A stretch of 64,000 nt of DNA, from the NCBI RefSeq assembly GCF_036669915.1, contig NC_089320.1:22303948-22367947 (forward strand). The letters run 5' to 3'. The DNA is from Pocillopora verrucosa. Its lineage: Eukaryota; Cnidaria; Anthozoa; Scleractinia; Pocilloporidae. Below are positions 11,901-21,789 of the stretch, piece after piece. The position numbers and the translations under genes were made by a program. Below the pieces are notes generated by a model. That model saw nothing but the letters and a program-made list of their open reading frames with translations, made no database searches and was not told where the DNA came from. The number at the start of each line of letters is the position of its first letter. Position 1 is the first letter of the stretch.

Positions 11901-14900
11901 TAACAATTCCAGTGGTTAGATGTGAATACTTGCTCAGGATTGTGTACATGAATATGGCCTAGCAGCTACATGAGGCAAACTTTCCAGTTAATTTGCAACA
12001 TTCTACCCACTATCATGGTTGTTAACTCCAATTAATACATAGCCTTCAAGAAAATATATTAGACTGTAACAAGTTATACCCAGTACTGCTAACTTTTCAA
12101 CAACTTAGAAAAAAAGAACACAAACAAAACCCCTGCCTCTTAAACTCTAAGTAGGAAGCTTGCATTTTATTTGCTGTAATTCTTTAATAACACATGCATA
12201 CTGCTAACATGCATACTGCTAGGATGTGAGATAATGCAGGATACTTACACTTTCCTTGTCTTAAAGATTGCAAATTTTTGTGTTAAAATATATGTAAAAA
12301 TTAGCTGAGAGGAAAGGAATAGAAATGAGGGAATCAGGGAGGAGAGGATTGAAGCAAAGAAAAGCAACATATGTGACTTAAAATTACATTTAACATGAAA
12401 AATCTGTAGGAAAGCATTAAAAAGGTGTGTGATTTTCATCCAAAAGAAGTCTAGTACCTGCAGGATCAGGATGTCGGTCATGAGATTCCCCTACTGGTCG
12501 GAAAGTGCTCTGAAATTCACCTTGTAAGTCACCCAAGAGAGGACGAGTTCTAAGAATTATAAATATTCAATGGTATTAAAATATATACCTAACTAAATTA
12601 GAACAGAAAATTGTGCTACATTGTTACTGGTTAACATTGTTAACTGATAGATTTGCAAAAAAAAATGGAAAGACAAGGACAGGGACACTTCACAAAAAAT
12701 CTGTGACACAATTCAGGGGAAAACCTACAGGGACTGTTTACATTATTCACTATAAGCACAAGGAAAACAAAATTGCAGCAAAGAGAATATAAATGCTCCT
12801 TTAAATCTGTATAACTATTGGAACTCATGTAAGGTATTGCCACACTAAAGGCTTTCTATTCCCTGTACAGAACTGTCTTATAAATTGGCAAGTGTTGACT
12901 TACTCTTGGCTCAGACGCCTCTCTTCCTCCATCAAATGCCGTCGTTGCTCAGCAATTCTTGCAGCATCATCATCATCATCCCCATAATCAAAATCATCTA
13001 TGAGAGTCTAAGGAACATGAAGCAGATTCCTTAAGCAAGAATATGCCATTCATAAACAATGGTATTTCATAGTAAAACTGAAAAGAGACATACTGGGCTT
13101 CAAGAATGAGATGTTTGTGGCAAGGGATTCAATTAACCTTTTTTCTAGTTAGCTAGGTTCTATCTACTAGATGACTTTTGTGTACCACAATTAAATATTC
13201 CTATAATACCAAACATATTTAAAAAATTCTTAATTAACCATGCTCATCTTTCACAACCACAAAGACAAAAAAGAAAGCTGATCAACACTGTGCAGATTAC
13301 TCACCGGTCTCCTCTCCTCTCCAGACTGGGGACCAAGTTGAGTTCCAGGATCCATTTCATTAGGAACCCAGGCAGGCATGCTCCTGGAGGGTCCAAAATT
13401 AGAGCCATCTGCAAATCTTGTAATTTGATTGGGTTGTAAAGAGTCCTCACCATTCCCTTGGGGAAGAAGTGCCTGAGATGAACTTATCAATGAGTCTGGT
13501 GCAGCAGACTTGTTTGTCTGTGGCATTCGTATATTCATACCTATAACAAAATTATTATCTAAACATAAGTTCAAAGAATTTTAATTTGCACTTAATTGAG
13601 AAGACTTCAAAATTTGGCAATATAGGACCAAAATGACATGTAAAAGGGAATCTGATATTTTTAAAAGGAACTAGAAGTGGGCCATAATGTCAATCAAGCC
13701 TATAGCATAATTTCAAGGATTAGACAAGGTCATCCAGAGTCAAATATTATTATTCTTCATTGTGCCATTGTTCAAGTCCTACTTGCTTCTAAGTTAGAAC
13801 AAAGAGCCTGTGACAATTCAGAGCAAGAACTTGACCTAAAAGAAAAAAAACCTGCATGACAAAGTCATGATTGATTTGTCTGTAGTTGTTTGGTTGACAG
13901 GATTGCCAAGTTTTCTAGACAAATAACTGAGCATAGTATTACAAAAACAATACAATCCAGCACTATTATTGAATTTTTTGGAAAATTCATCAAACCATGG
14001 TAATTTTCACCTGTAAGGGCTTGGATCTGTGCATAAACCTCTGGCTGCAGTTGAAACTTAGGCTGCTGTTGTCCCACTACTGTTGGAGGTATGCTGCTTC
14101 TTTGAGATTCCGCAATTGCAGATGTGCTCCCTTCTGTTTGGTGTGGAGGCTGGGTTTCCTGCGGTACTGTGACCACCCCTGGTGGGAGAAGCTGTTGCTG
14201 CCTCAGCTGCTGTTGTTGTTGTTCATTTATGCGCTGCTGCTCTTGAAGCTTCTGCTGAAGAAGCTGAATCTGTCGTAAATGTTCCTGCTGCTGCTCCTCA
14301 AGACTGGTGGAACCTGGATTAGTCATTGCTAGGGTGGCTTGATTCTCTGGCACTTCTACAGCAGATGCATTGACTGTCTCTGTAGCAGGTAGCAATTCAC
14401 TCTCTGTATAAAAACATATCACTGTTATGAATACTGTTATGAATACTGTTATGAATACTGTTATGAATACTGTCAAGCTCACTATAAGGGACCATTGCTC
14501 CAAAATGAAGTCATGTTACTCACTAATAAAATCATCAACCACTTCCCACAAGAAGCAAAACTCTGCTCCCAATATTGACTGCACAAAGCAACATAAACTA
14601 CTGATGCACTTGCAGCAATTAATCAAAAATCAACATTTCAGGATTTTTGCACATCTCAGGCTGATTTTTCCAGGATTCCAAAGATTCACATTAACCCTTA
14701 AACTCTCAGAAAAGACCAAATTGTTCCTTCAACATCAAAATGACAAGTAATGACATTAAACAAATTCACAAGGAAAATATCAATCAAATCAATTTAGTGC
14801 TAAGTTTTAGAATTCCAGGACTTTCCACATTTATGGGGCCTCCTACAAACCCTATGTGGCTTCTCTGATCATTCTCTTGTACTGACTTTTAAGAAGGAAT

Positions 14901-17321
14901 AATATCTCTGATATTGATAATTTGGTATCAATTTCAGCCTACCCTTAGCTAACAAGAAGTTTGCTAGTTTACAGAACTAATTGTTCAGGCTGCCTGTGCA
15001 TTGGGGTAAGTGAACCTATTTCCACTTTCACTTCCTGCACGCCGCACCATTATTGTAGGAGAAAGCATTGCTTGACAAATCTCTAGACAATTGTTATTTT
15101 AGTATGCTGTCATTATGTCAAAGTTTCTTGTCAAGAAACCAACCTGTTAAATGCAAGCAAGCATCTAGCACATTGTTACTAAAGTGCTCCACTACTATAT
15201 ACATGTAAGTAACAAAAATAGTTACTTGCCCTCCACTAGTGTTGATGGTAAGTTCAGAAGAGGTTGAATTACTTCAGGTGCATATATACCATTCTTTTGC
15301 CATAAGTTCAAGACCTTAATTACTTTTCCCTGAAAATTAGAGCACAAAAATGAAGTAACAATTTTGGACTTGGACTAAAAGCACATAGAAACCCTTTCCA
15401 CTGATCATATAACTTTTATAAGTCACAAGTTTGCAAAAGACAAGCAAAATTAACAGGGAACACTACAGTTCAAGAAAAAGTATTTGTTCTCCAGTATATC
15501 AGTGATTATGATATCTTTCCCTGACCTGAAAGGGATGGGAAGGGGACAGGATGGCACAGGGTTGGCACAATGCCATGAGTGCTCGCATTACACTGCTGTG
15601 GCCTGGGTTCCAATTCCCCGACCTGGCATCACATGTTAGTTGAGTTTGTTTTTGGTTTCTGTCTTTGCTCTGAGGGTTTTTCTCTAGGTCCTCTGGTTTT
15701 CCTCCATCCACAAGACACAGGAATAGCCTTCTCGTGGAATGACCTTTGCTAGCTTATTATTATCATTATCATTATTATTATTACTATTATTATTATCATT
15801 ATTATCATCATCATCAATATTATTATTATTACCTGCTCCTCTGGAGTACATCTAAAAATATGCTGAAAGGTTGGTTTTATATTTTTTGCAAAGCGTGGTC
15901 CATACACATCTTTCTCAGCACCAAACTACATTTAATAAGAGAACAATCAATGAATGATTATAAAAAAAAAATTTGAAATAAGGTCAGAAAACTATAAAAA
16001 TAGGGAATGACAACCATTGAACTACCACGAGTGCCCAAGACAGAATTTCTCCATACCATATCAATACAATATTACACAGACAAGGGATGAGAATAAAATA
16101 TCAATTAGTTAATTGTTTGTTAAGCCCATACCACATTCTCTGAACTAACATGATAAGAATTGTAAGGCAGACAGTAAGGACAGTTACTATTAAGATCTTG
16201 GGATTTAAAGGTTTAACCATAAATTGTCACAGTATAATGCCACTTACCCTCACAGAATCAAATAGAAAAAATTAAGATTTCAGATCTGAATAACTACTAT
16301 AATTGTTTGTGGTTTGATTTCTTGACTGAATTGTGTCCAATCATTAGATTAAGTTTATATCTGGCCTAGTTAGATTAATTGGCTGTTCAATTTGTTTCTT
16401 TCAGCATTCTAGGAGATGCAGAATAGGCAATGAAATCTCCCATTTTAGTTCATTCACAAATTCAAACATTTTTTCAATAATTAGTTTAGTTCATTGGGAA
16501 ATACAAAAATCTAAATATTAGACAACTTCCATTCTCATAGAAACTTCTATATTCTTGAAATTTGTTTCATAATTCAGCTGTTTAAGTAGACTTTCAAAGC
16601 GATGATCATATTAACAGTGATATCGACTTTCCAACAAGTAAATGCAAATGAGTTACAGTATGCAAACGTCAAACATCATACAGCCCCAACACATATTAGA
16701 TCGCAAATAAATGCACATGTCATATTACAAAAAAATCAACACAAAGATTCACCTGGTGTCGCGATTGCCGTATAACAGAATCCATTACATACAGAGCTGG
16801 AACTTTATACTCCTGCCGACACTGCAACAACGGAGGAAATTTGAGAAATAAAGTTCACTTGATTCCGAAACTGTCATTAACAAAAAATTAATGATTCCAC
16901 CATATCATTGACAATTGGAAAAGGACAAGGAATCTGGACGAACCTTTTGAGCAAACTTCTCGATGCTCTGTACCACGTGTTTATAATACTGCAATGAGAT
17001 GATAGTTAAGTTACTGAGGTAAATCGCTGGAATTTCATAACGTCTCTTTTCGGTTGTTTGTATTATATATGAACACAACGCATACCTTGATGGCTTTAAC
17101 AGCAAGCCTGGTTACAGATGCAACCTTTGCTTTAGAGATAGGTGGCTTGGTTTCATAGATTGTCGACAGCTGAAAGTATAAATCGAAGCTTACAAGTTTA
17201 TCGAGGAGCGGAAGAGAACTCTCGAAGCCGCGCAGCAAAAGTGATTTTCATTGAAAACCCTCCGACATGACATCATACTTACTTCACTATTGAACTGCCT
17301 CACAATTTCCATGTCCCCCAT
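7091..17321 (-). CDS. SCAF4/8: SCAF4/SCAF8 orthologue (SR-related CTD-associated factor), complete, 15 coding exons
   Basis: The protein binds the phosphorylated C-terminal domain of RNA polymerase II and couples it to pre-mRNA processing; vertebrate SCAF4 and SCAF8 suppress premature polyadenylation (established for the family). Exons: 17312-17283, 17169-17086, 16988-16944, 16821-16753, 15925-15833, 15329-15230, 14403-14011, 13540-13305, 13007-12904, 12549-12458, 11889-11560, 11042-10939, 10122-10015, 9439-9253 and 8997-7091. They total 3882 nt, an exact multiple of three (1293 aa), close to vertebrate SCAF8. Order: CID 1-140, Gln-rich 190-240, RS/RD region 420-525, RRM about 527-605, Pro/His-rich 680-960, RD/RE region about 1010-1117, acidic tail. 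I prefer the ATG at 17312 (MEIVRQFNSE) because it lines up with the vertebrate start; an in-frame ATG at 17321 adds three residues. Confidence 0.95.
9253..11042 (-). CDS. SCAF4/8: SCAF4/8 exons 12-14: RNA recognition motif
   Basis: The RRM is split over three exons. VCSTTIWVGHLAKTVMREN contains the RNP2 strand (TIWVGHL) and PPRGCAYVVMAERQEAL the RNP1-like strand (GCAYVVM). It continues into LAWAPGKGVKGREYKEYFD and GVTFIPWSK, a conserved SCAF4/8 extension. The correct exon 12 acceptor is the upstream AG at 11043-11044. The nearer AG (TTTGTAG) would shift the frame to an early stop. Confidence 0.92.
10285..10350. mobile_element. PLE terminal fragment in SCAF4/8 intron 12
   Basis: The segment holds CAGGTAATTTAGTGTTG...GTTGAAAACGTAAATTAGCCACCGTAAAG, the same terminal sequence that flanks the hammerhead at 19163-19224. 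It stops before the ribozyme core and passes into an ACTGATAAAA-rich tract. It is therefore a truncated PLE end. Confidence 0.6.
11560..14403 (-). CDS. SCAF4/8: SCAF4/8 exons 7-11: Gln-rich linker and first RS/RD region
   Basis: Exon 7 encodes a Gln-rich helix (QEQQRINEQQQQQLRQQQ). Exon 9 carries an acidic patch, YGDDDDDAARIAEQRRHLM, recalling the FDYDDEP-type segment of vertebrate SCAF8. Exon 11 is an Arg-Ser/Arg-Asp tract (RSPRRRSRSPRWRDRSPRRR onward) typical of SR-related proteins. Exon phases are 1, 0, 2, 1 and 1 and match at every junction. Length and order agree with the region between CID and RRM in the family. Confidence 0.88.
14404..15229 (-). other. Probable GC-AG intron (SCAF4/8 intron 6)
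   Basis: Exon 6 must end in phase 1 to join exon 7 (GAG AGT GAA). The only junction giving this is GGAGG|GCAAGTAA, a near-perfect GC-type donor. The GT four bases further on (GGCAA|GTAACT) would put a stop codon two codons into exon 7. Using the GC donor makes the whole 15-exon sum divisible by three. Confidence 0.7.
14421..14472. repeat. 12-bp minisatellite (ACTGTTATGAAT)x4
   Basis: Four head-to-tail copies of ACTGTTATGAAT sit in intron 6, within 20 nt of the exon 7 acceptor, where the branch point would normally lie. Confidence 0.85.
15230..17312 (-). CDS. SCAF4/8: SCAF4/8 exons 1-6: CTD-interaction domain (CID)
   Basis: Six short exons encode the VHS/ENTH-like helical CID. Recognisable family blocks are KPPISKAKV (exon 2), YYKHVVQSIEKFAQK (exon 3), EYKVPALYVMDSVIRQSRHQ (exon 4), FGAEKDVYGPRFAKNI (exon 5) and KVIKVLNLWQKNGIY (exon 6). 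The segment VPALYVMDSVIRQ corresponds to the conserved surface that contacts the Ser2/Ser5-phosphorylated heptad in this family. All internal junctions have consensus GT-AG sites except the exon 6 donor, described separately. Confidence 0.93.
15535..15832 (+). mobile_element. tRNA-derived SINE with (ATT)n-type tail in SCAF4/8 intron 5
   Basis: The body holds an A-box-like TGGCACAATGCCATGAG and a B-box-like GGTTCCAATTCCC about 40 nt apart. A conserved T/C-rich body follows (GAGGGTTTTTCTCTAGGTCC, GGTTTTCCTCC). It ends in a long TTATTATCATTATT microsatellite that abuts the exon 5 donor at 15833/15832. This matches a common cnidarian SINE layout. Confidence 0.6.
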
Positions 17322-17398
17322 TTTTGCTTCGGTCGGTAATTTAGAAACTACACAGGAATTGCCCAATAATTTGACTCCATTGTCGGGCAGAAGTAAAC

Positions 17399-17447
17399 CA
17401 ACATGGCGGAACTTAAAGTGCGGCTATCCCATCATGCTCCCGGGCAA
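17399..17447. promoter_or_regulatory. Bidirectional promoter between SCAF4/8 and the orphan exon
   Basis: CTATCCCATCATGCTCCCGGG (17424-17444) resembles the ZNF143/Staf SBS element, and AACATGGCGGAA (17400-17411) a YY1 site. They lie about 90 nt upstream of the SCAF4/8 start and about 200 nt upstream of the plus-strand ATG at 17644. No TATA box is visible. The ATG inside the YY1-like site opens only a short frame. Confidence 0.5.
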
Positions 17448-17643
17448 AAATAACCCATGGGGTCCCTGTTAGCTCCCGTTTTTTGTCATATGCGTAATCA
17501 AGTCAGTATCAAAGTTCGTCATGGCCCAAGTAGAGTGGAGGTATTTTCAGTCGTCGCGTGAGAACTTCGCTTGGAAACTTCGCGTGGTTCTCTTAACCTA
17601 TCCTTTGGCAGTGAGAATGTAACTATAAGCGGTACTTAAACTA

Positions 17644-17826
17644 ATGGAGCTGTTAATGTCGTTTAACCGCGCCGATCTCCAGAAGGTTATTCACCGGTTA
17701 CAGTTCTTCACGATGGCCGGTATGAAGACCTCATCATCCGCATTGATGGATTCAGAATGCCCCGACAGCCCAGGCCTTTGTAAAGAGAGCTCTCTTTTAA
17801 GGAAAGCTTGGACATGGATAAAGGGG
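17644..17826 (+). CDS. Orphan first exon, unrecognised (61 codons, GTAAGT donor)
   Basis: The frame opens with ATG GAG CTG and reads MELLMSFNRADLQKVIHRLQ, then a Ser- and Cys-containing part, ending at WTWIKG just before AAGGGG|GTAAGT. GC content and codon use look coding, unlike the following repeats. I find no plus-strand exon that continues it in the window: a PLE terminus begins about 80 nt later. Either the gene has a very long first intron or it was cut by rearrangement. Confidence 0.4.
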
Positions 17827-17904
17827 GTAAGTTTCTACAGAAACTGTGATGCTGTGTTGGTTGGAGAGTATAACAGGGTAATTTAGCATTATCAGCTGAG
17901 TTGG

Positions 17905-18010
17905 TGACGTAAATTAGCCACCGTGAAGAATTTCAAAGCTGAGGTTTCGAGAGCTAGCCCTTCGTCAGAGCGAAAGGACATAGATGCCTACAGAAAAGGG
18001 CCCGAGAGCC
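17905..18010 (-). mobile_element. PLE terminus with degraded hammerhead motif
   Basis: The sequence parallels 19195-19290 (GTAAATTAGCCACCGT, AAGCTGA.GTTTCGAG, TAGCCCTTCGTCAGAGCG). The hammerhead core lies at 17938-17971. CTGACGA and GAAAC are kept, but the usual GAAACGTC reads GAAACCTC and stem II is partly mismatched, so this copy is unlikely to cleave. Confidence 0.6.
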
Positions 18011-18099
18011 CCCACACTAGACCTTTATAGACTGTGTTGGTAAAAATAGAAAATTATACTGGCATTGCTCATTGGTCGAACTGTTCAAGTGATAACATA

Positions 18100-18745
18100 A
18101 TGAGAGTCTTCAAGCTTCAAAAACGCGCTGCCCGAGTTATCTTGGAAGCTGATACAAGGTCGAACAGCGTGAAACACTTTAAGAAATTAGCGTGACTCCC
18201 TTTTTATGACGAAGTCAAGTTAAATAAGGGTATTTTAGTTTTTTTTTAACGTTTACAAGGAAGCTGTCCTGCATATATGTACGATCCACTCAAATTGAAT
18301 GCAGACCTACACACACGAACTGGTCGTTATGGTAAATTAAATTTCGCCTGCCCTCGTTTCAATCGCGAAACCGAGGGAGGGAGGAAGGACCTCTAGCGTA
18401 TCTGCGACTAGGCTGTGAAACCAAATACCCATTAAACTGAAAAAATGGGCGACAACAGTTGCTTCTTTCAGAAAGGCCTTTCACAGACATCTTCTAACGA
18501 GCTTCGATGAAGTAGAACATTTCAGTCCGAATGTGATTTAACCTGATCCAAGCGGCATATTTTATTTTATCTGTTTATTTTTAGCTTGCATCCTTATAGA
18601 TCTGTTGACCTGTTTTTATAATCCTCGAATACATTTTAATTCTACTACGGTACTTTTAAGATCGATGGCCACTAGTTCATCAGTTGAATTACAGTTGTGT
18701 GTTACCCTCCATAAATAAAGTTGTAATTATTATTATTATTCCAAA
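18100..18745 (+). mobile_element. 5'-truncated LINE (non-LTR retrotransposon) 3' end
   Basis: Conceptual translation gives an RT C-terminal tail beginning KLQKRAARVILEADTRSN and continuing LPFYDEVKLNKGILVF and RTGRYGKLNFACPRFNRE. An in-frame TGA at 18193-18195 replaces the expected Trp, and frameshifts follow. The element ends with AATAAAG and an (ATT)n tail at about 18715-18740, the usual LINE 3' microsatellite. Confidence 0.65.
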
Positions 18746-19162
18746 TTATGCTCAAGATTATAGTCGTTTTTTAAAATTATACTTCATTTTCTTAAAATAT
18801 GCTTTTCAAAAAAAAGAAATACAAAACAAGTGTAAATTACGTATTTTTAAAGCATTTTAAAACCTTCTTTATTTGAGTTACATAGATGTTTGGCGATAAG
18901 ACAACTCAATTCCGAACTAGATGCGGTGACTTAATAATTATGTCAAAATGCACGATGTTTGTGACAGGTTTCTCTTCAACGCCATTCTGGTTGCGTGTAA
19001 AAGCGGCTTTAAGCGGGAACTGCATGGGAAAGACGCAAGCTTTAATTCCGGTGTGCCCTGTCCTGTAGACGACGAACGACTCAGTATTGCGGTAACCTTC
19101 CTCCCCAAAGACATGGCAAAGTTGAACCTAGACTGAACCATGAACTAAACTTGAAAATCATC

Positions 19163-20060
19163 AGGTAATTTAGTGTTAACAACTGGGTTGAAAACGTAAA
19201 TTGGCCACCGTAAAGAGTAAAAAAGCTGACGTTTCGAGCATTAGCCCTTCGTCAGAGCGATTGGTAGGAAAGTCCACGGCCAGAGGAGTTGTGTGTGGGT
19301 TTATATGCAGAAAGAGGAGCTACGCCATTGGTGGGAATATGGTGACGAGAAAACAGGAAGAAATTAGTTGAATGAAAAGTGCTCATTGATTCCGTGGGGA
19401 TTAAGGGTGCCGATTTGGAAGATAAATTTTTGTTTTAGTGTTTTACGGCTTTCCGAACTGCCTAGATGCAAGGAAAGGCCGCAAACTGCCATATGCTGTT
19501 TAGAATGATTAGGAAGATTAAAGTGTCTAGCGACTGGTTTGGATGCGTCCTTGTCATTTCTTTCCACGTCGCGAAGGTGTTCTCGGAATCGGTCACCTAG
19601 TCGGGTGATAATAAGTGGGGGTTGTGAAAAGATTGTGCCAGTCTCTGAATCGTTTTGGAGTAATTTAAAATTTTTAAGAATGATAGATTTAACTGCGTGT
19701 TTGTGAGGGTGAAATGTTAGAGTAAATGGAATGCGGTCAGTGTTTTTCTTCTCAGCCGTTTGTAGTGCTGACTGTCGATCGATTTGTTGGGCACGGTGGT
19801 GGCCCGCCTGAACGACAGAAACAGGATAGCCACGTTTATCGAAAAACTGGCACATTGTAAACGACGAAGTCTGAGAAACTGTAAAAAAGGTATGGAGTTC
19901 TTGACTTGTGATGGATGTGAAGATGAATACAACAAGTAAATATGTGAATCTGTAGGTTTGTAGTAAACACTAGTACATAAGCCGTTGCCTTCAATTGAAA
20001 TTTTAAAAAAGAGAGGTACAGCAGTAATTGAGATAAGAGGTGCATTACCTTCAAGTCACA
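19163..20060 (-). mobile_element. Penelope-like element remnant with internal deletion and 3' hammerhead
   Basis: The minus-strand frame 19855-19364 carries the C-terminal part of a PLE polyprotein: QFFDKRGYPVSVVQAGHHRA, HAVKSIILKNFKLLQND and GTIFSQPPLI. It then jumps straight to RLGDRFREHLRDVERND and ARHFNLPNHS. The stretch that in relatives contains the Cys-rich linker and the GIY-YIG endonuclease core is missing at the PPLI/TRLG join, so endonuclease activity is lost. The frame ends at LNPHGINEHFSFN. A 100-nt 3' region, a hammerhead motif (19258-19225) and the terminal CACCGTAAAG/GTTGAAAACG sequence follow, ending near 19163. Confidence 0.75.
19225..19258 (-). ncRNA. Hammerhead ribozyme motif (minimal type, PLE-associated)
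   Basis: Minus strand: GCT (stem I), CTGACGA (core), AGGGC-TAAT-GCTC (stem II with one G.U), GAA, ACGT (palindromic stem III), C (cleavage), AGC (stem I'). All invariant core bases are present. The self-complementary ACGT stem III is the known minimal arrangement thought to act as a dimer in PLEs and retrozymes. Confidence 0.75.
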
Positions 20061-20784
20061 AGTTCACTAATATTTAACCCTGGACAAAAAGGGAATCAAT
20101 GTTGGTACAATTGAATGTAGGCTACAAATGAGGCGGGAATGGGCCACTCAAATCTAAAAATGACAGGGCTGAAAAGGACAGCGTAATTGGTAAGACACGC
20201 TCCTTGTCAAATATATATATGCGCTGTGGCCGCTCGATTATAAGTTCTTGAGTCTCTGATGGTTTGGCAAGATATGTGAGTTATTTTCCCGTTCTTGATC
20301 GTGATAAGGCTTTTCTGGCTACAAATGGAAAGTGAACGTGCAAATAAATAGGACAGTACTGATCTTAGTTGTAGAGAGGACACTTAAGCTTATCGCATCT
20401 AAATCATGCCTTTGCTGATCAGTTTTTTCAAGTTCAATTGAAGAGCATCTCACCGCAAAATCGGGAGGTCTGAGAGTTGATTACCAGTCCCCATCCGCCG
20501 ACGGAACTTTTTGATTCGATTAGCAACTATTGTGTTTATTATTCTATTATTGTGCTGCAATTAACATCTGTGACATTCAGTCATCATTTTTCAGGATCGT
20601 CTTGTCATGCTAATAAGATTTATATTGGTAAAGCACGTTATCCTGCAACCTCCGACCATCATAAAACTCGCACGGTCCGCTGGCTATAGTTCATTTTGAC
20701 ACCGTTACAAAATTTAACGCTACAGTAGACGGCAATCGCTATATATCGACAAATAAGAGTTTTATTTATTTCGAAATTCTTAGC

Positions 20785-20880
20785 TGGAATCCGACGCAGT
20801 TTTGGGAGGTAAACAGACAAACTGCTGATAGAGTTTGCATCTAGCGTTTTAATGAACTCCCCCCCCCCCCCCCCGCCTCA
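20785..20880. repeat. Dispersed repeat, copy 1 of 3
   Basis: The segment shares CCGACGCAGTTTT.GGAGG.AAACAGACAAA, ATAGAGTTT and AGCGTTTT with 32515-32620 and, more distantly, 37450-37570. This copy ends in a C16-type homopolymer near 20860. Its origin is unclear. Confidence 0.6.
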
Positions 20881-20941
20881 ACTGCTTTGTATTAGAGCTC
20901 ATGTCTCTTTTGCAAATTTATGAAGTGCTGAAATAAAACAG

Positions 20942-20966
20942 CCATTTCGTTGGCTCAACGAAATGG
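20942..20966. repeat. Perfect 11-bp hairpin (3-nt loop)
   Basis: CCATTTCGTTG-GCT-CAACGAAATGG. It lies in repeat-rich spacer with no neighbouring ORF that it could terminate. Confidence 0.85.
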
Positions 20967-21087
20967 TAAAAGAATGATGGGTGAAATTCAGCTGAACGAT
21001 TTTGATGAAAGAGCAAATATATACATATATACCTTGGTTATAGTCTATCTTTGCGGTATAGGGCTCAATGCGTTCGCAGAGTGTGGT

Positions 21088-21202
21088 GTATCTGAAGGTT
21101 GAACTAATCAATAAGATTAAAATCTGCCTGATGATCGCGTAAGCGTGAAACTTAGAGTCACAGAAAAGTTATGTCTTATTGATTAGTTCAACCTTCAGAT
21201 AC
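21088..21202. repeat. 29-bp perfect inverted repeat
   Basis: The arm at 21088-21116 (starting GTATCTGAAGGTTGAAC) is the exact reverse complement of 21174-21202, with a 57-nt spacer. This could be a small foldback/MITE or a snapback duplication. Confidence 0.85.
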
Positions 21203-21554
21203 ATATATATATCTCTTGAAAAATCTTCTTGATCGAAAGGTCTCCGTGAAATGTAATTTGAAAGTCTGAGGAGTAACGCATTTAATGGTTTGCCTTCCGC
21301 TCAAATAGGCAAGATTCAATCTTTGGTTTACCCTTATCGTCTATACAGGGAAGTGTCATACAGCTTGTCACACATCATGTCACTGTGCACCATTTGCACA
21401 ACAATCGTAGGAAAGTGTATTTTGACTGTGTTTTCACTAACAATGAAAATTAAGACCAATTAATGATTTCTTCACAAAAAAATCAACTCTCTACAATAAA
21501 GAATTATGAACAGTTCTTTGGCACATATAGAAGGGCACACATTTACATTTCTTC

Positions 21555-21650
21555 CTTACAGTTCAATACAAAGTTGCAGCTTTCAGACTGAGAACCCAAC
21601 AATTAACTTATTAAAAGTTACACTGCTTTTCAATAAAGCTCACTCACACC
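21555..21650 (+). mobile_element. Repeat shared with the PLE tail at 33965-34055
   Basis: AGTTGCAGCTTTCAGAC.GAGAA.CCAACAATTAACTTATTAAAAGTT.CACTGCTTTTCAATAAAGCT occurs in both places with few differences. Here it stands alone, without RT sequence. Confidence 0.6.
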
Positions 21651-21789
21651 GCCAAGGTAACCTCAAAGATAAATATTTTATAGAGCTCTAACTTTATGAG
21701 TGTAATAACATTTTTGAGGTGGATAAATGTCTTCCTGGGTTAAGTGAACTTCCTGCTTTTTAACAGGAACTGGGTCAGGGATTAGAAAG

